Shown here piece by piece: positions 1 through 8,788 of a DNA stretch of 64,000 bases; positions within the stretch are counted from its first letter, which is position 1, and the number at the start of each line of letters is the position of its first letter. The notes beneath the pieces were generated by a model. That model made no database searches. It saw nothing but the letters and a program-made list of their open reading frames with translations, and was not told the origin of the DNA. The stretch is taken from the NCBI GenBank assembly GCA_947470895.1, contig CANIVF010000007.1, forward strand, positions 36,274-100,273, read 5' to 3'. The position numbers were made by a program, and so were the translations under genes. The stretch comes from Bacteroidota bacterium. GTDB taxonomy: Bacteria; Bacteroidota; Bacteroidia; Cytophagales; Cyclobacteriaceae.

Positions 1-501
1 GATGAGATAAATTAACACAGAGAGCAATGCGCTTCCAACCAAAGCACCCAATAAATAGCCTTTGAGTTTATCAGCAATAAAAGTTTTAACCGTAGTTTTA
101 TTGAAACCATACTTTTCCTCAATCACGAAAGTACCATACCATTGAAAAGGTATAGTGAGAATATCAGATGTAATAATAATAGAGCCAAAGAAAATGAGAG
201 CCAGGATGATCTCATTCGTAAAGAATGGTCGTAATACACTGTCCACCCAACCGAAGCCTCCAAACACGAGCATGCCCAAGGAAAGAAGAAAACTAAATGC
301 AGCTATGATAAAGGAAAAATGAGTTTGATCCTTTTGATAATCGAGCGACTTTTGATATTTCTCTTTATTATAAAATCCTTCTACCACGATAGGAATATCC
401 TTGCGTTGGGCCTTTAGGTTCAGATAATCCAATAACTGATCGAACAAGTAGATGACAACGGAAATACACAGTATTACCGATAAAATGGTTTCAGGCTTCA
501 T
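1..501 (-). CDS. M48/STE24-type membrane metalloprotease, N-terminal part (cut by window edge)
   Basis: The reading frame is open from an ATG at 501 to base 1, giving 167 residues with no stop, so the catalytic C-terminal half lies outside the window. It is absent from the ORF track because it is truncated. The visible part is the multi-pass N-terminal domain of CAAX prenyl protease-like enzymes: a TM helix at residues 5-25, the motif FYNKEKYQKSLDYQKDQTHF, further TM helices, and the family-typical GFNKTTVKTFIADKLKG before another helix. The family cleaves membrane-protein substrates with an HExxH zinc site, which is not visible here. The gene begins only 6 bases after argH ends, so it is probably transcribed with the arginine operon, although no functional link is apparent. 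Confidence 0.85.
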   Translation of the reverse strand, partial: MKPETILSVILCISVVIYLFDQLLDYLNLKAQRKDIPIVVEGFYNKEKYQKSLDYQKDQTHFSFIIAAFSFLLSLGMLVFGGFGWVDSVLRPFFTNEIILALIFFGSIIITSDILTIPFQWYGTFVIEEKYGFNKTTVKTFIADKLKGYLLGALVGSALLSVLIYLI

Positions 502-507
502 AAGTAA

Positions 508-1842
508 TTAGTTCTTGAGGAGGTTCTTAATGGCCTCAGTAGTTTTTTCAAAGTTAAAATCGGTCAGTACGGTTTTAAAATTCTCCTTCACGGCATCGTT
601 CATCAAATTTCCAATGCTTCCCTCATGGGTATGGTCAACTTGGGTTGAATAGGTGAACTTATTTTGTTCAATATCCATCCCTATTTTTTTATACGCATCC
701 CGGAATGGCATGCCCGACAAAACTAATTTGTTGACTTCCTCTACACTAAACAAGTATTTATATTTTTCATCGCTCAGGATATTCTCTTTTACCTGAATGG
801 CTGAGATCATCAGATGCGTCATACGTAGACAATCTTTCAAAGTGCCAATTGCTGGAAACAGTTTCTCCTTCAATAATTGTAAATCGCGATGGTAGCCGGA
901 CGGAAGATTGGCAGTGAGCAACGTAAGTTCATTGGGTAACGCTTGTAATTCACTACACTTCGCACGTATCAATTCAAATACATCAGGATTTTTTTTATGA
1001 GGCATGATGCTTGAACCCGTAGTCAATTCATCCGGAAAGGAAATGAAGCTGAAATTCTGGTTTAAGAATAGGGTGGCGTCCATGGCCAACTTGCCCAGTG
1101 ATGAGGCCACATTACTCATGGCTTGTGCCATAATACGTTCAGTTTTACCGCGGCCCATTTGTGCATACACCACATTGTAATTCAAATCAGCAAATCCAAG
1201 TAACCTTGTGGTCAAGGTTCGGTTAAGTGGGAACGATGAACCATAACCGGCTGCGGATCCCAACGGGTTTTTATTTATAATCCGGTAAGCTGACTGTAAC
1301 GTAATGGTATCATCCATCAAACTTTCCGCATAGGCACCAAACCATAATCCAAACGAAGAAGGCATGGCTAATTGCAAGTGTGTGTAACCGGGCAAAAGTT
1401 TGTCTTTGTGTTCTTCGCTTTTGAAAATCAGTAATTCAAAGAGCGATTTTATTTGATAGACTAAATCTTCAATTTCATTTCTAAGATAAAGTTTTATATC
1501 CACCAGGACCTGATCGTTGCGCGATCGGCCACTGTGTATTTTCTTTCCCACATCTCCTAACTTCCTGGTGAGTAGTAGTTCTACTTGCGAGTGAATGTCT
1601 TCAACGCCATCCTCGATTTTAAAATCGCCAGAAATGATTTGATTATAAATCTTTTTTAGCTCGAGGCTCAGCAAGGCAAGTTCTTCTTTCGTGAGCAAGG
1701 CAATGGACTCCAGCATGGTAATGTGGGCCAGAGAACCGAGTACATCAAACGGAGCTAAATGCAAATCCAATACATTATCTTGCCCGGTAGTGAAGTCGGT
1801 TACTTCTTTAAGTGATTCCTTGTCTTTTGTCCAGAGTTTCAT
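508..1842 (-). CDS. argH: Argininosuccinate lyase
   Basis: Cytosolic last step of arginine synthesis: argininosuccinate to arginine plus fumarate. The 444-aa protein has the fumarase/aspartase superfamily signature GSSIMPHKKNP at residues 277-287, the HSGRSRNDQ block near 103-111 and GYTHLQ near 152-157, which carries the catalytic histidine region. Length fits the family (about 440-460 aa). The ATG start follows nudK by 45 bases. It is the last arginine gene of a minus-strand operon that starts with argA, so regulation is presumably shared with the leader upstream of argA. Confidence 0.96.
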   Translation of the reverse strand: MKLWTKDKESLKEVTDFTTGQDNVLDLHLAPFDVLGSLAHITMLESIALLTKEELALLSLELKKIYNQIISGDFKIEDGVEDIHSQVELLLTRKLGDVGKKIHSGRSRNDQVLVDIKLYLRNEIEDLVYQIKSLFELLIFKSEEHKDKLLPGYTHLQLAMPSSFGLWFGAYAESLMDDTITLQSAYRIINKNPLGSAAGYGSSFPLNRTLTTRLLGFADLNYNVVYAQMGRGKTERIMAQAMSNVASSLGKLAMDATLFLNQNFSFISFPDELTTGSSIMPHKKNPDVFELIRAKCSELQALPNELTLLTANLPSGYHRDLQLLKEKLFPAIGTLKDCLRMTHLMISAIQVKENILSDEKYKYLFSVEEVNKLVLSGMPFRDAYKKIGMDIEQNKFTYSTQVDHTHEGSIGNLMNDAVKENFKTVLTDFNFEKTTEAIKNLLKN

Positions 1843-1887
1843 ATTTGATTTCCGGTTACAAGTTACCTGATGCCGGTCAGTTTTGTC

Positions 1888-2463
1888 TTATAAAATATTG
1901 TGAAGTTTCAGGTATTGCAGCAGTATGATCGTTTTCCCGTCTTTGATTTCACCTGTTTCTATCATCTGCCCTGCTTTTTCAAAAGGCAACTCAAGTACTT
2001 CGATGTCTTCGTTTTCACCAACGCCTCCACCTACCGAGGTTTTCATTTCTCGGGAATATTCGGCAATGAAAAAATATAATATCTCCGTTACCGATCCGGG
2101 CGACATATACGCCTGAAAGATCTTCTTTACTTCGCGGACGGTAAATCCTGTTTCTTCTTCCGTTTCTCTGCGTATGCAGTCTTCCGCGTTATCAAAATCA
2201 AGAAGTCCTGCACAGGCCTCTATGAGCATGCCTTCAGCGTTTCCATTGATATAAGTGGATAATCGAAACTGCCTGGTGAGAATGACGGTTTTATTTTCTT
2301 TATTATAAAGCAGAATTGTGGCTCCATTGCCACGATCATACGACTCTCTATTTTGTTGAGTCCAGTTTCCATTCTTTAACAAAAGATCAAACGTTATTTT
2401 TTTTAACGTGTACCAATTGTAAGAAAGGACTTCTGTTTTTAAAATGCGTACATGATCGCTCAT
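1888..2463 (-). CDS. nudK: NUDIX hydrolase, GDP-mannose pyrophosphatase NudK-like
   Basis: A 191-aa Nudix hydrolase that closely resembles E. coli NudK as I recall it. Shared stretches are [18 protein letters not shown], the Nudix-box segment [12 protein letters not shown] (residues 96-107), YMSPGSVTE and the GGGV-(E)[11 protein letters not shown] tail. NudK hydrolyses GDP-mannose and related nucleotide sugars. The ATG overlaps the argE-like stop by four bases (ATGA), so the gene is translationally coupled inside the arginine operon. No role for it in arginine synthesis is known, and it is probably a passenger gene. The assignment to the NudK subfamily rests on similarity only; substrate is not proven. 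Confidence 0.87.
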   Translation of the reverse strand: MSDHVRILKTEVLSYNWYTLKKITFDLLLKNGNWTQQNRESYDRGNGATILLYNKENKTVILTRQFRLSTYINGNAEGMLIEACAGLLDFDNAEDCIRRETEEETGFTVREVKKIFQAYMSPGSVTEILYFFIAEYSREMKTSVGGGVGENEDIEVLELPFEKAGQMIETGEIKDGKTIILLQYLKLHNIL

Positions 2464-3521
2464 TGTATTATTCTTTCGAGAAGTGAAATGTAAGAATCAA
2501 TTCCTTCTTCTATTTCGTGAACAAAGATAAATTCATCGGCACTGTGCGAACGAGCAGAATCTCCCGGGCCCATCTTGATAGAAGCGGTTGGGATCAATGC
2601 CTGATCGGACGTAGTTGGAGAACCATAAAGATTTTTACCTAGCGATTTTCCGGCTACGACAAGAGGATGATTATCCGGCACACCTGACGATCTCAATCGC
2701 AGAGATCGTGGTATCACTTCGCACGAAACGTTTTTATTAATGATATCGAGTACTTCTTCGAGTGTGTATGCATCCGTTACACGCACATCTACCGTAAATT
2801 TACATTCAGGCGGAACTTGATTATGGGCTTGTCCTGCCTGAATTACCGTTACAGACATTTTTATACTGCCTAACGAGTCAGATATTTTTGAAAACTGATA
2901 GGTGCGAAACCATTCAATGTCTTGCAACGCCTTGTAAATGGCATTCACACCTTCTTCTCGCGCAGCATGACCAGCTTTACCTTTAGCAATACAATCCAGT
3001 ACAAATAAACCTTTTTCGGCAACAGCTATATCCGTTAGGGTTGGCTCACCCACAATCGCAAAATCAATTTTTGGAAGATCATTCCAAATGAGTTCAATAC
3101 CATTCGTTCCAGAAATTTCTTCTTCTGCGGTGGCAGCGATCACTAAATTATATTTCAGATTCTGTACTTGATAGAAGTAGAAGAATGTCATGATCAATGA
3201 CACTAATGGTCCACCAGCATCGTTGCTTCCTAGTCCATAAAGTTTTCCATCTTCAATATCTCCAGAGAATGGATTGCGCGTGTATCCAGGATTTGGTTTT
3301 ACCGTGTCGTGATGGGAGTTAAGTAGGATGGTTGGTTTGGCAGGATCAAAGAATTTGTTTTTTGCCCACACATTGTTTCCTTTTCGATTTGCCTCCATAC
3401 CATGATACTTGAAAAAACTCATGAGCAAGTTGGCAGTCTTTTCTTCTTCCTTGCTAAAAGAAGGAATAGAAATCAATTGCTGTAACAAGCCTGAAGCGAT
3501 ATGGGGCAAGTGCTCCTTCAT
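2460..3521 (-). CDS. argE: M20-family N-acyl-ornithine/citrulline deacylase (ArgE-type)
   Basis: A 353-aa M20 metallopeptidase. Di-zinc site motifs are visible: NSHHDTV (residues 68-74), the bridging aspartate in GSNDAGGP (about 98-105), the general-base/metal pair in AEEEISG (about 132-138), and a late histidine in SARSHSADE. The family removes acyl groups from amino acids. In an operon with an N-acyl-ornithine carbamoyltransferase, the expected job is deacylation of N-acyl-citrulline before ArgG, with succinyl the likely acyl group (see argF'). The stop overlaps the nudK start and its own start overlaps the argB stop, both as ATGA, so three genes are coupled. Acetyl versus succinyl specificity cannot be read from the motifs. 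Confidence 0.88.
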   Translation of the reverse strand: MKEHLPHIASGLLQQLISIPSFSKEEEKTANLLMSFFKYHGMEANRKGNNVWAKNKFFDPAKPTILLNSHHDTVKPNPGYTRNPFSGDIEDGKLYGLGSNDAGGPLVSLIMTFFYFYQVQNLKYNLVIAATAEEEISGTNGIELIWNDLPKIDFAIVGEPTLTDIAVAEKGLFVLDCIAKGKAGHAAREEGVNAIYKALQDIEWFRTYQFSKISDSLGSIKMSVTVIQAGQAHNQVPPECKFTVDVRVTDAYTLEEVLDIINKNVSCEVIPRSLRLRSSGVPDNHPLVVAGKSLGKNLYGSPTTSDQALIPTASIKMGPGDSARSHSADEFIFVHEIEEGIDSYISLLERIIQ

Positions 3522-4309
3522 GATTGTGTGATCAGTGTGCCTTTGGTATCGTAGCCCATGTTTGCCAACAGGTTGGTGTGCTCGCCAATTAATACTTCTT
3601 TCACTCCTGATTGAATGGCACTGAATGCATTTTCAAGTTTCGGTAAAATGCCATCATGAAAAGAACCCTTCGCCAATAACTCCTTATATAACGAATGATT
3701 AAGATTACGAATAACAGAGTCTTCTTTATTCACATCGGTAAGCACGCCTTGTTTTTCAAAACAGAAAATCAAACGCACATCAAAGTGCTTACTTAGGGAA
3801 ATCGCTAGCACCGATGCAATCGTATCAGCATTGGTATTTAACATGACTCCGTTTGCATGAGTTAGCGGAGCGAAAATAGGAATGACATTTTGTTTCAATA
3901 AAAAATACAACAACGTGCTGTTCACACTATCCGGGGTAATGTCCCCTACCAAACCATAATCTACTTCTCCTACAGGACGCTTCACTGCTTTGATCAGGTT
4001 ACCATCGGCACCCGTAACGCCCATGGCGTTGCAATGATCCGCTTGAAGGGCAGCCACGATTTGCTTATTCACCAAACCACCATAGACCATCGTGACAAGA
4101 TCAAGTGTTTGAGCATCGGTGATTCTTCTTCCTTTGGCATAATGGGATTCAATGCCAAGCTGTTCTCCTAGCTTGGTTGCAATCTTACCACCACCATGAA
4201 TCAATATCTTGGGTGCCTGAATGGTTGCAAAGTCTTTTAAGAAACTCTTTAACGATTTTTCTTCGTCCAATACATTGCCACCGATTTTTATGATGTATAA
4301 TTTGTTCAT
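3518..4309 (-). CDS. argB: Acetylglutamate (N-acyl-glutamate) kinase
   Basis: Amino-acid kinase fold protein that phosphorylates N-acyl-glutamate, the second step of arginine synthesis. It shows the N-terminal phosphate loop IIKIGGNVLDE, ILIHGGGKIA, and the VTGADGNLI and LNTNADTIA nucleotide/substrate segments. The ORF track starts at 4342 with an 11-residue extension. I chose the ATG at 4309 because MNKLYIIKIGGN is the normal family start and the extension has no conserved content. The resulting length of 263 aa fits. The stop overlaps the argE start (ATGA). Confidence 0.93.
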   Translation of the reverse strand: MNKLYIIKIGGNVLDEEKSLKSFLKDFATIQAPKILIHGGGKIATKLGEQLGIESHYAKGRRITDAQTLDLVTMVYGGLVNKQIVAALQADHCNAMGVTGADGNLIKAVKRPVGEVDYGLVGDITPDSVNSTLLYFLLKQNVIPIFAPLTHANGVMLNTNADTIASVLAISLSKHFDVRLIFCFEKQGVLTDVNKEDSVIRNLNHSLYKELLAKGSFHDGILPKLENAFSAIQSGVKEVLIGEHTNLLANMGYDTKGTLITQS

Positions 4310-4366
4310 ATAAAATTTAAATTGACAAAGTACAATTGGCAATAAAATTTACCTACTGCATTTTGC

Positions 4367-5326
4367 CTATTGCTTACTGGATTTAAGTAGTTCTGCCAAT
4401 ACAGCCTGTGCTGCCCACACCCGGTTGCCCGCCTGTTGCGTTACTATGCTGCTTGTGCCATCTAATATTTCATCGCTAAGTTCTACATTTCTTCTTACTG
4501 GCAGGCAATGCATCACTTTTGCGTTGTTTGTCGTGGCAAGTTTTTCGTTGGTCAGCATCCACTCAGGATCATTGCAATAAATTTTCCCGTAGTCGGTGTA
4601 GGTGCTCCAGTTTTTTATGTACACGAAATCAGCATCTTTTAAGGCTGCGTCCTGATCGTGTGTAATCGTTGCGCCTTTTGTAAATTTACTATCCAACTCG
4701 TAATCTTCAGGATGAGTGATGACGAAGTCGGCCCCACCCCAGGCATTAAGCCATTGGGAAAAACTATTGGCAACACATTGCGGCAATGCTTTTACGTGTG
4801 GTGCCCAGGTTAGTACAATTTTTGGTTTTCTTTTTTCTTTGAAGGCTTCCTTTATCGTAATGATATCAGTAAGACTTTGCAAAGGATGCAAGGTTGCGCT
4901 CTCCAAACTTAATAAAGGAACGCCAGCGTATTTGATAAATTGATTGATGTATAACTCACTATAATCGTCCTCTTTATTTTTCAAAGAAGGGAAGGTGCGA
5001 ACCCCAAGAATATCGAAATACTTTCCGAGTACAGGTGCAGCTTCTTTCACGTGCTCTACAGTAGTGCCGCTCATGATGGCCTCATCTTCAAATTCGAGTG
5101 TCCAACCATCTTGCCCAACGTTGAATACGATGGCATCCATGCCTAGATTCTTAGCAGCTATTTGTGTGCTGATGCGTGTGCGCATGCTTGGATTGAGAAA
5201 GAGCATCCCCAATCTTTTGTTATGACCTAGCGCAGCGTCTTTAAATGGATTGTCTTTGTATGCCAATGCGTTCTCAACCAGTTGTGGCAAATTGGATACT
5301 TCGTTTACAGAAAGAAAATGCTTCAT
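4367..5326 (-). CDS. argF': N-succinylornithine carbamoyltransferase (SOTCase-type)
   Basis: A 319-aa transcarbamylase that carbamoylates an N-acylated ornithine. The carbamoyl-phosphate loop is SMRTR (residues 47-51), and HCLPVRR near residue 275 is the family signature. The protein matches the Bacteroides fragilis SOTCase architecture rather than ordinary OTCase, including EHVKEAAPV and the TWAPH block. Position 90, the residue known to discriminate acetyl- (Glu) from succinyl-ornithine (Pro) enzymes, is valine here. Published mutagenesis, as I recall it, showed that replacing that Glu by Pro, Ser, Val or Ala gives succinyl specificity, so succinylornithine is the likely substrate. The ATG overlaps the argD stop by ATGA. 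Confidence 0.92.
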   Translation of the reverse strand: MKHFLSVNEVSNLPQLVENALAYKDNPFKDAALGHNKRLGMLFLNPSMRTRISTQIAAKNLGMDAIVFNVGQDGWTLEFEDEAIMSGTTVEHVKEAAPVLGKYFDILGVRTFPSLKNKEDDYSELYINQFIKYAGVPLLSLESATLHPLQSLTDIITIKEAFKEKRKPKIVLTWAPHVKALPQCVANSFSQWLNAWGGADFVITHPEDYELDSKFTKGATITHDQDAALKDADFVYIKNWSTYTDYGKIYCNDPEWMLTNEKLATTNNAKVMHCLPVRRNVELSDEILDGTSSIVTQQAGNRVWAAQAVLAELLKSSKQ

Positions 5327-6459
5327 GATAACGCGGGCTTTTTTAGTTCTACAGAAAGGGCCTCCAAAAGAATATCGGCTTCGGGCCTGGTTAAAGCTAA
5401 TGAAGGAAGAAGTCGCACGGTGTTCGGTTTGGCTTCACCGGTAAATATATGGTGTTTGAATAATAAATCTTTTCTTAAGTTAGCCAAGGAATCGGGCAAG
5501 TCAAATCCGATCATCAAGCCTCTGCCGCGCACTTCCTGTATGGAAGCAAACGAACAGAGTTGCTCCATCCAGTAATTTCCTAATATGACAGCATTGGTCA
5601 TCAGGTCTTCTTCTTCAATTACCTCCAGCACTGACAAGGTGGCTGCGCATGCTAAGTAGTTTCCACCAAACGTAGTCCCTAACATACCACTCCATGGTTT
5701 GATATCAGGATGAATCAATAGACCACCAACAGGAAATCCATTACCCATTCCTTTAGCGATGGTAATCAAATCAGCTTCAATGCCTGCATACTGATGAGCA
5801 AAGAATTTTCCAGAACGACCGTATCCGGATTGAACTTCATCAAGAATGAGTAATGCTCCAACTTTTTTACACTGGACAGAAAGAAATCTCAAAAAAGAAT
5901 CATCTGGCAATTGAATTCCACCAACACCTTGTATGCCTTCGATGATGACAGCGGCAATGTCTTTATTGATGGCTTCCGCCAATGCTTTTTCATCATTCAA
6001 AGGAAGAAAGATAATGTCATGGCCTGCATTAAAGGGAGCAACAATCTTTGGATTGTCTGTTGCGGCTACAGCGCCAGAAGTTCTTCCGTGAAACGCTTTC
6101 TTAAAAGCGATCACCTTTTTTCTACCCGTAATGAATGATGCAAGTTTCAAAGCATTCTCGTTGGCTTCAGCACCAGAATTGCAAAGAAAAAATTGATGGT
6201 TAGGGTATCCTGAAAGCTCTCCCAGTTTTTCAGCTAGCTTTTCCTGCATCGAGTTTTTTACACTGTTCGAATAGAAACTGATTTTATCCAACTGACTTTT
6301 CAGTGCTTCTACAAAATGTGGATGATTGTGACCAATAGAAATTACGGCATGACCTCCATATAAGTCTAAATATTTTTTTCCTTCACTATCCCAAAGCCAG
6401 GAGCCAGTAGCTTTTACTGGTTCGATGGGGAACAGTGGATAAACATCAAATAACTTCAT
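5323..6459 (-). CDS. argD: N-acyl-ornithine aminotransferase (class III PLP enzyme)
   Basis: A 378-aa class III aminotransferase that converts N-acyl-glutamate semialdehyde to N-acyl-ornithine. Visible motifs: NSGAEAN (residues 94-100), FHGRTSGA (about 123-130), the PLP-binding aspartate in LILDEVQSGYGR (Asp207), and the Schiff-base lysine in TIAKGMGNGFP (Lys236). Length is normal. Its stop overlaps the carbamoyltransferase start, and argC lies 63 bases upstream across a spacer with a CCTACTGC-rich stretch. The acyl group is inferred to be succinyl from the neighbouring carbamoyltransferase. Confidence 0.93.
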   Translation of the reverse strand: MKLFDVYPLFPIEPVKATGSWLWDSEGKKYLDLYGGHAVISIGHNHPHFVEALKSQLDKISFYSNSVKNSMQEKLAEKLGELSGYPNHQFFLCNSGAEANENALKLASFITGRKKVIAFKKAFHGRTSGAVAATDNPKIVAPFNAGHDIIFLPLNDEKALAEAINKDIAAVIIEGIQGVGGIQLPDDSFLRFLSVQCKKVGALLILDEVQSGYGRSGKFFAHQYAGIEADLITIAKGMGNGFPVGGLLIHPDIKPWSGMLGTTFGGNYLACAATLSVLEVIEEEDLMTNAVILGNYWMEQLCSFASIQEVRGRGLMIGFDLPDSLANLRKDLLFKHHIFTGEAKPNTVRLLPSLALTRPEADILLEALSVELKKPALS

Positions 6460-6522
6460 CGTACATATTCAAAAGTGAAAATTGAATTAATTGCCTACTG
6501 CTGATTGCCTACTCCCTGCTTT

Positions 6523-7500
6523 TTAAAAAACGGTGCTCTTCAGCCTCAAACCCTCTCTCTCATCAAAACCAAACATCAAGTTCATGTTCTGTACGGCTTG
6601 TCCACTGGCACCTTTCAAAAGATTATCAGTGATCGAATGAATCGCTAGTTTGTTTCCTACTTTCTCCAAATGGATCAAGCACTTGTTGGTATTCACCACT
6701 TGTTTTAAGTCGATCATCTCATCGATCACGTGAGTGAACGGATGGCTTGCATAATATTCTTTATAGAGTTCGTTCGCTTCTTCAACACTCAGCGAGCATT
6801 CCAATACAGAAGTAACAAAGATACCACGCGTGAAATCTCCGCGCCAAGGCACAAAGTTGACTGACCCTGAAAAATTGGCTTGAAGGCTTTTGAGTGTTTG
6901 ATTGATCTCACCCAAATGCTGATGGGTTAATGTTTTGTAAGCAGAAACATTATTTGCTCGCCATGTAAAGTGTGTCGTGTCTTGTAGTTTTTGCCCGGCA
7001 CCAGTTGATCCTGTGATTCCTGTAGTATGTACTTCTTTGAGTAAGCCTGCTTTCGCTAAGGGTAGTAATCCCAGTTGAATGGTGGTAGCAAAGCAACCTG
7101 GGTTGGCAATACTTTGTGCTGACTTAATTTTCTCGCGTTGATATTCAGGAAGCCCATAAACAAACTCACGATAGCCTGCAGTGTCACCTAATCTGAAATC
7201 ATTTCCAAGATCGATCATGCGGGTTGATGAAGTAAAATTATTTTCGCTCAATAGTTTTTTACTTTCTCCGTGACTTAAGCAAAGAAAAAGAACATCTACT
7301 GGTTGATTAAAATCGGAAGTATAAATTAAATCGGTTTCACTAATTAAATCTGCATGAGTTGCAGTTACGGGTTTGCCCGCCTGACTTCTACTTTGCACAA
7401 AAGCAACTTTAACATGAGGATGAAGGAGAAGAAGACGCAACGTTTCTCCTCCGGTATATCCTGCTCCACCGATAATGCCTGCATTTATTTGTTTTGCCAT
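6523..7500 (-). CDS. argC: N-acyl-gamma-glutamyl-phosphate reductase
   Basis: NADPH-dependent reduction of N-acyl-glutamyl phosphate to the semialdehyde. The 325-aa protein has the nucleotide-binding GGAGYTG at residues 11-17 and the catalytic cysteine in IANPGCFATT (Cys136). It also has the HQHLGEI segment and the PWRGDFTRGI block. This is the short (type 2) ArgC form of about 310-350 aa. It is separated from argG by a 72-base spacer made largely of AAGCT-like repeats. Confidence 0.95.
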   Translation of the reverse strand: MAKQINAGIIGGAGYTGGETLRLLLLHPHVKVAFVQSRSQAGKPVTATHADLISETDLIYTSDFNQPVDVLFLCLSHGESKKLLSENNFTSSTRMIDLGNDFRLGDTAGYREFVYGLPEYQREKIKSAQSIANPGCFATTIQLGLLPLAKAGLLKEVHTTGITGSTGAGQKLQDTTHFTWRANNVSAYKTLTHQHLGEINQTLKSLQANFSGSVNFVPWRGDFTRGIFVTSVLECSLSVEEANELYKEYYASHPFTHVIDEMIDLKQVVNTNKCLIHLEKVGNKLAIHSITDNLLKGASGQAVQNMNLMFGFDEREGLRLKSTVF

Positions 7501-7572
7501 ATTTTATTAAGCTAAAAGCTAAAAGCATAAAGCTCAAAGCTTTTGTCATGACTTAAATTAGCTTTAAGCTTT
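7501..7572. repeat. AAGCT-rich short repeats between argG and argC
   Basis: The 72-base spacer contains at least five copies of an AAAGCT-like unit at a period of about 8 bases on one side. Inverted partners (AGCTTTAAGCTTT) lie on the other side, so the transcript could fold into an AT-rich hairpin. Visible directly; function unknown. Simple slippage-derived spacer DNA is as likely as a processing or attenuation element. Confidence 0.5.
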
Positions 7573-8775
7573 CTACTTTTGGCTTTCCGATTCATTTTTC
7601 ACTTGATGATATATCGCCACCTGATTTCCGAAGATTTTGGTAAAACCTTTCACATCATCGGCCGTCCAGCCTAAATTCATCTCACCGTACTTGCCAAATT
7701 TGGCCGACATTAAATCGTATTTGCTTTCTATGCCATTAATCTGGAATCGGTAAGGATGTAGCGTAAGGGAAACTTCACCGCTTACATTTTGTTGTGAACT
7801 GGTGAGGAATGCTTCCATGTCGCGCATGATGGGATCGAGGTATTGGCCTTCGTGCAACCAGTTGCCATAGAATTGAGCTAACTGATCTTTCCAACTCATT
7901 TGCCATTTAGTGAGCACGTGTTTCTCTAAGGCGTGATGTGCTTTAATGATCAAGACCGGAGCAGCTGCTTCAAAGCCAACACGGCCTTTTATGCCAATGA
8001 TCGTATCACCCACATGAATGTCACGACCAATCCCATAAGGACCAGCGATAGTTTGCAGATAATGAATGGCATCGACCGAATGCGAAAATGATTTTCCATT
8101 CACCGTCTTCAGTTCACCTTTTTCAAATCCAAGCTTCACTTCTTCGCTACCTTGTTTTGTCATTGGTGTTGGCCAAGCTTCTTCAGGTAATTGACCTAAT
8201 GAATTCAGCGTTTCTCTTCCTCCCACGGAAGTCCCCCAGATGCCTTTATTAATAGAGTACTTGGCTTTCTCAAAATTGAAAACAACACCTTTTGATTTCA
8301 GGTATTCAATTTCTGCTTCGCGACTTAGTTTCAGATCGCGAATGGGCGTAATGATTTCTGTGCCCGGAGCAAGAATCTGAATGATCATGTCGAAGCGCAC
8401 CTGGTCGTTGCCGGCAGCTGTGCTTCCGTGTGCTACGGCATCTGCTTTTATTTCTTTCGCATAGCGTGCTGCTGCCAATGCTTGCGACATGCGCTCGGCA
8501 CTCACACTCAATGGATAGGTTCCATTTTTCAACACATTACCAAATACGAGAAAGCGTATTACTTTTTCGTAATAGTTACGGGTTTCATCTACGGTGATAT
8601 GCGATGCAACACCTAAACTCAGTGCGCGCTTCTCTATATCCTTTACTTCTTCTGCATTAAAACCTCCGGTGTTCACGGTGATCGTGTGAACTTCGTAGCC
8701 CAGGTCTTTTGATAAATAAATGGCGCAGTAGGAAGTATCTAATCCTCCGCTAAATGCTAAAACAACTTTCTTCAT
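7573..8775 (-). CDS. argG: Argininosuccinate synthase
   Basis: ATP-dependent condensation of citrulline and aspartate. The 400-aa protein starts with the ATP pyrophosphatase P-loop AFSGGLDTSY (residues 7-16) and contains AHGSTAAGNDQVRFD, the citrulline/aspartate-binding region, and KYSINKGIWGTSVGG. Length and motif order are standard. It lies 13 bases after the argA-like gene, so it is the second gene of the operon. Confidence 0.96.
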   Translation of the reverse strand: MKKVVLAFSGGLDTSYCAIYLSKDLGYEVHTITVNTGGFNAEEVKDIEKRALSLGVASHITVDETRNYYEKVIRFLVFGNVLKNGTYPLSVSAERMSQALAAARYAKEIKADAVAHGSTAAGNDQVRFDMIIQILAPGTEIITPIRDLKLSREAEIEYLKSKGVVFNFEKAKYSINKGIWGTSVGGRETLNSLGQLPEEAWPTPMTKQGSEEVKLGFEKGELKTVNGKSFSHSVDAIHYLQTIAGPYGIGRDIHVGDTIIGIKGRVGFEAAAPVLIIKAHHALEKHVLTKWQMSWKDQLAQFYGNWLHEGQYLDPIMRDMEAFLTSSQQNVSGEVSLTLHPYRFQINGIESKYDLMSAKFGKYGEMNLGWTADDVKGFTKIFGNQVAIYHQVKNESESQK

Positions 8776-8788
8776 CGATAATTATGGA

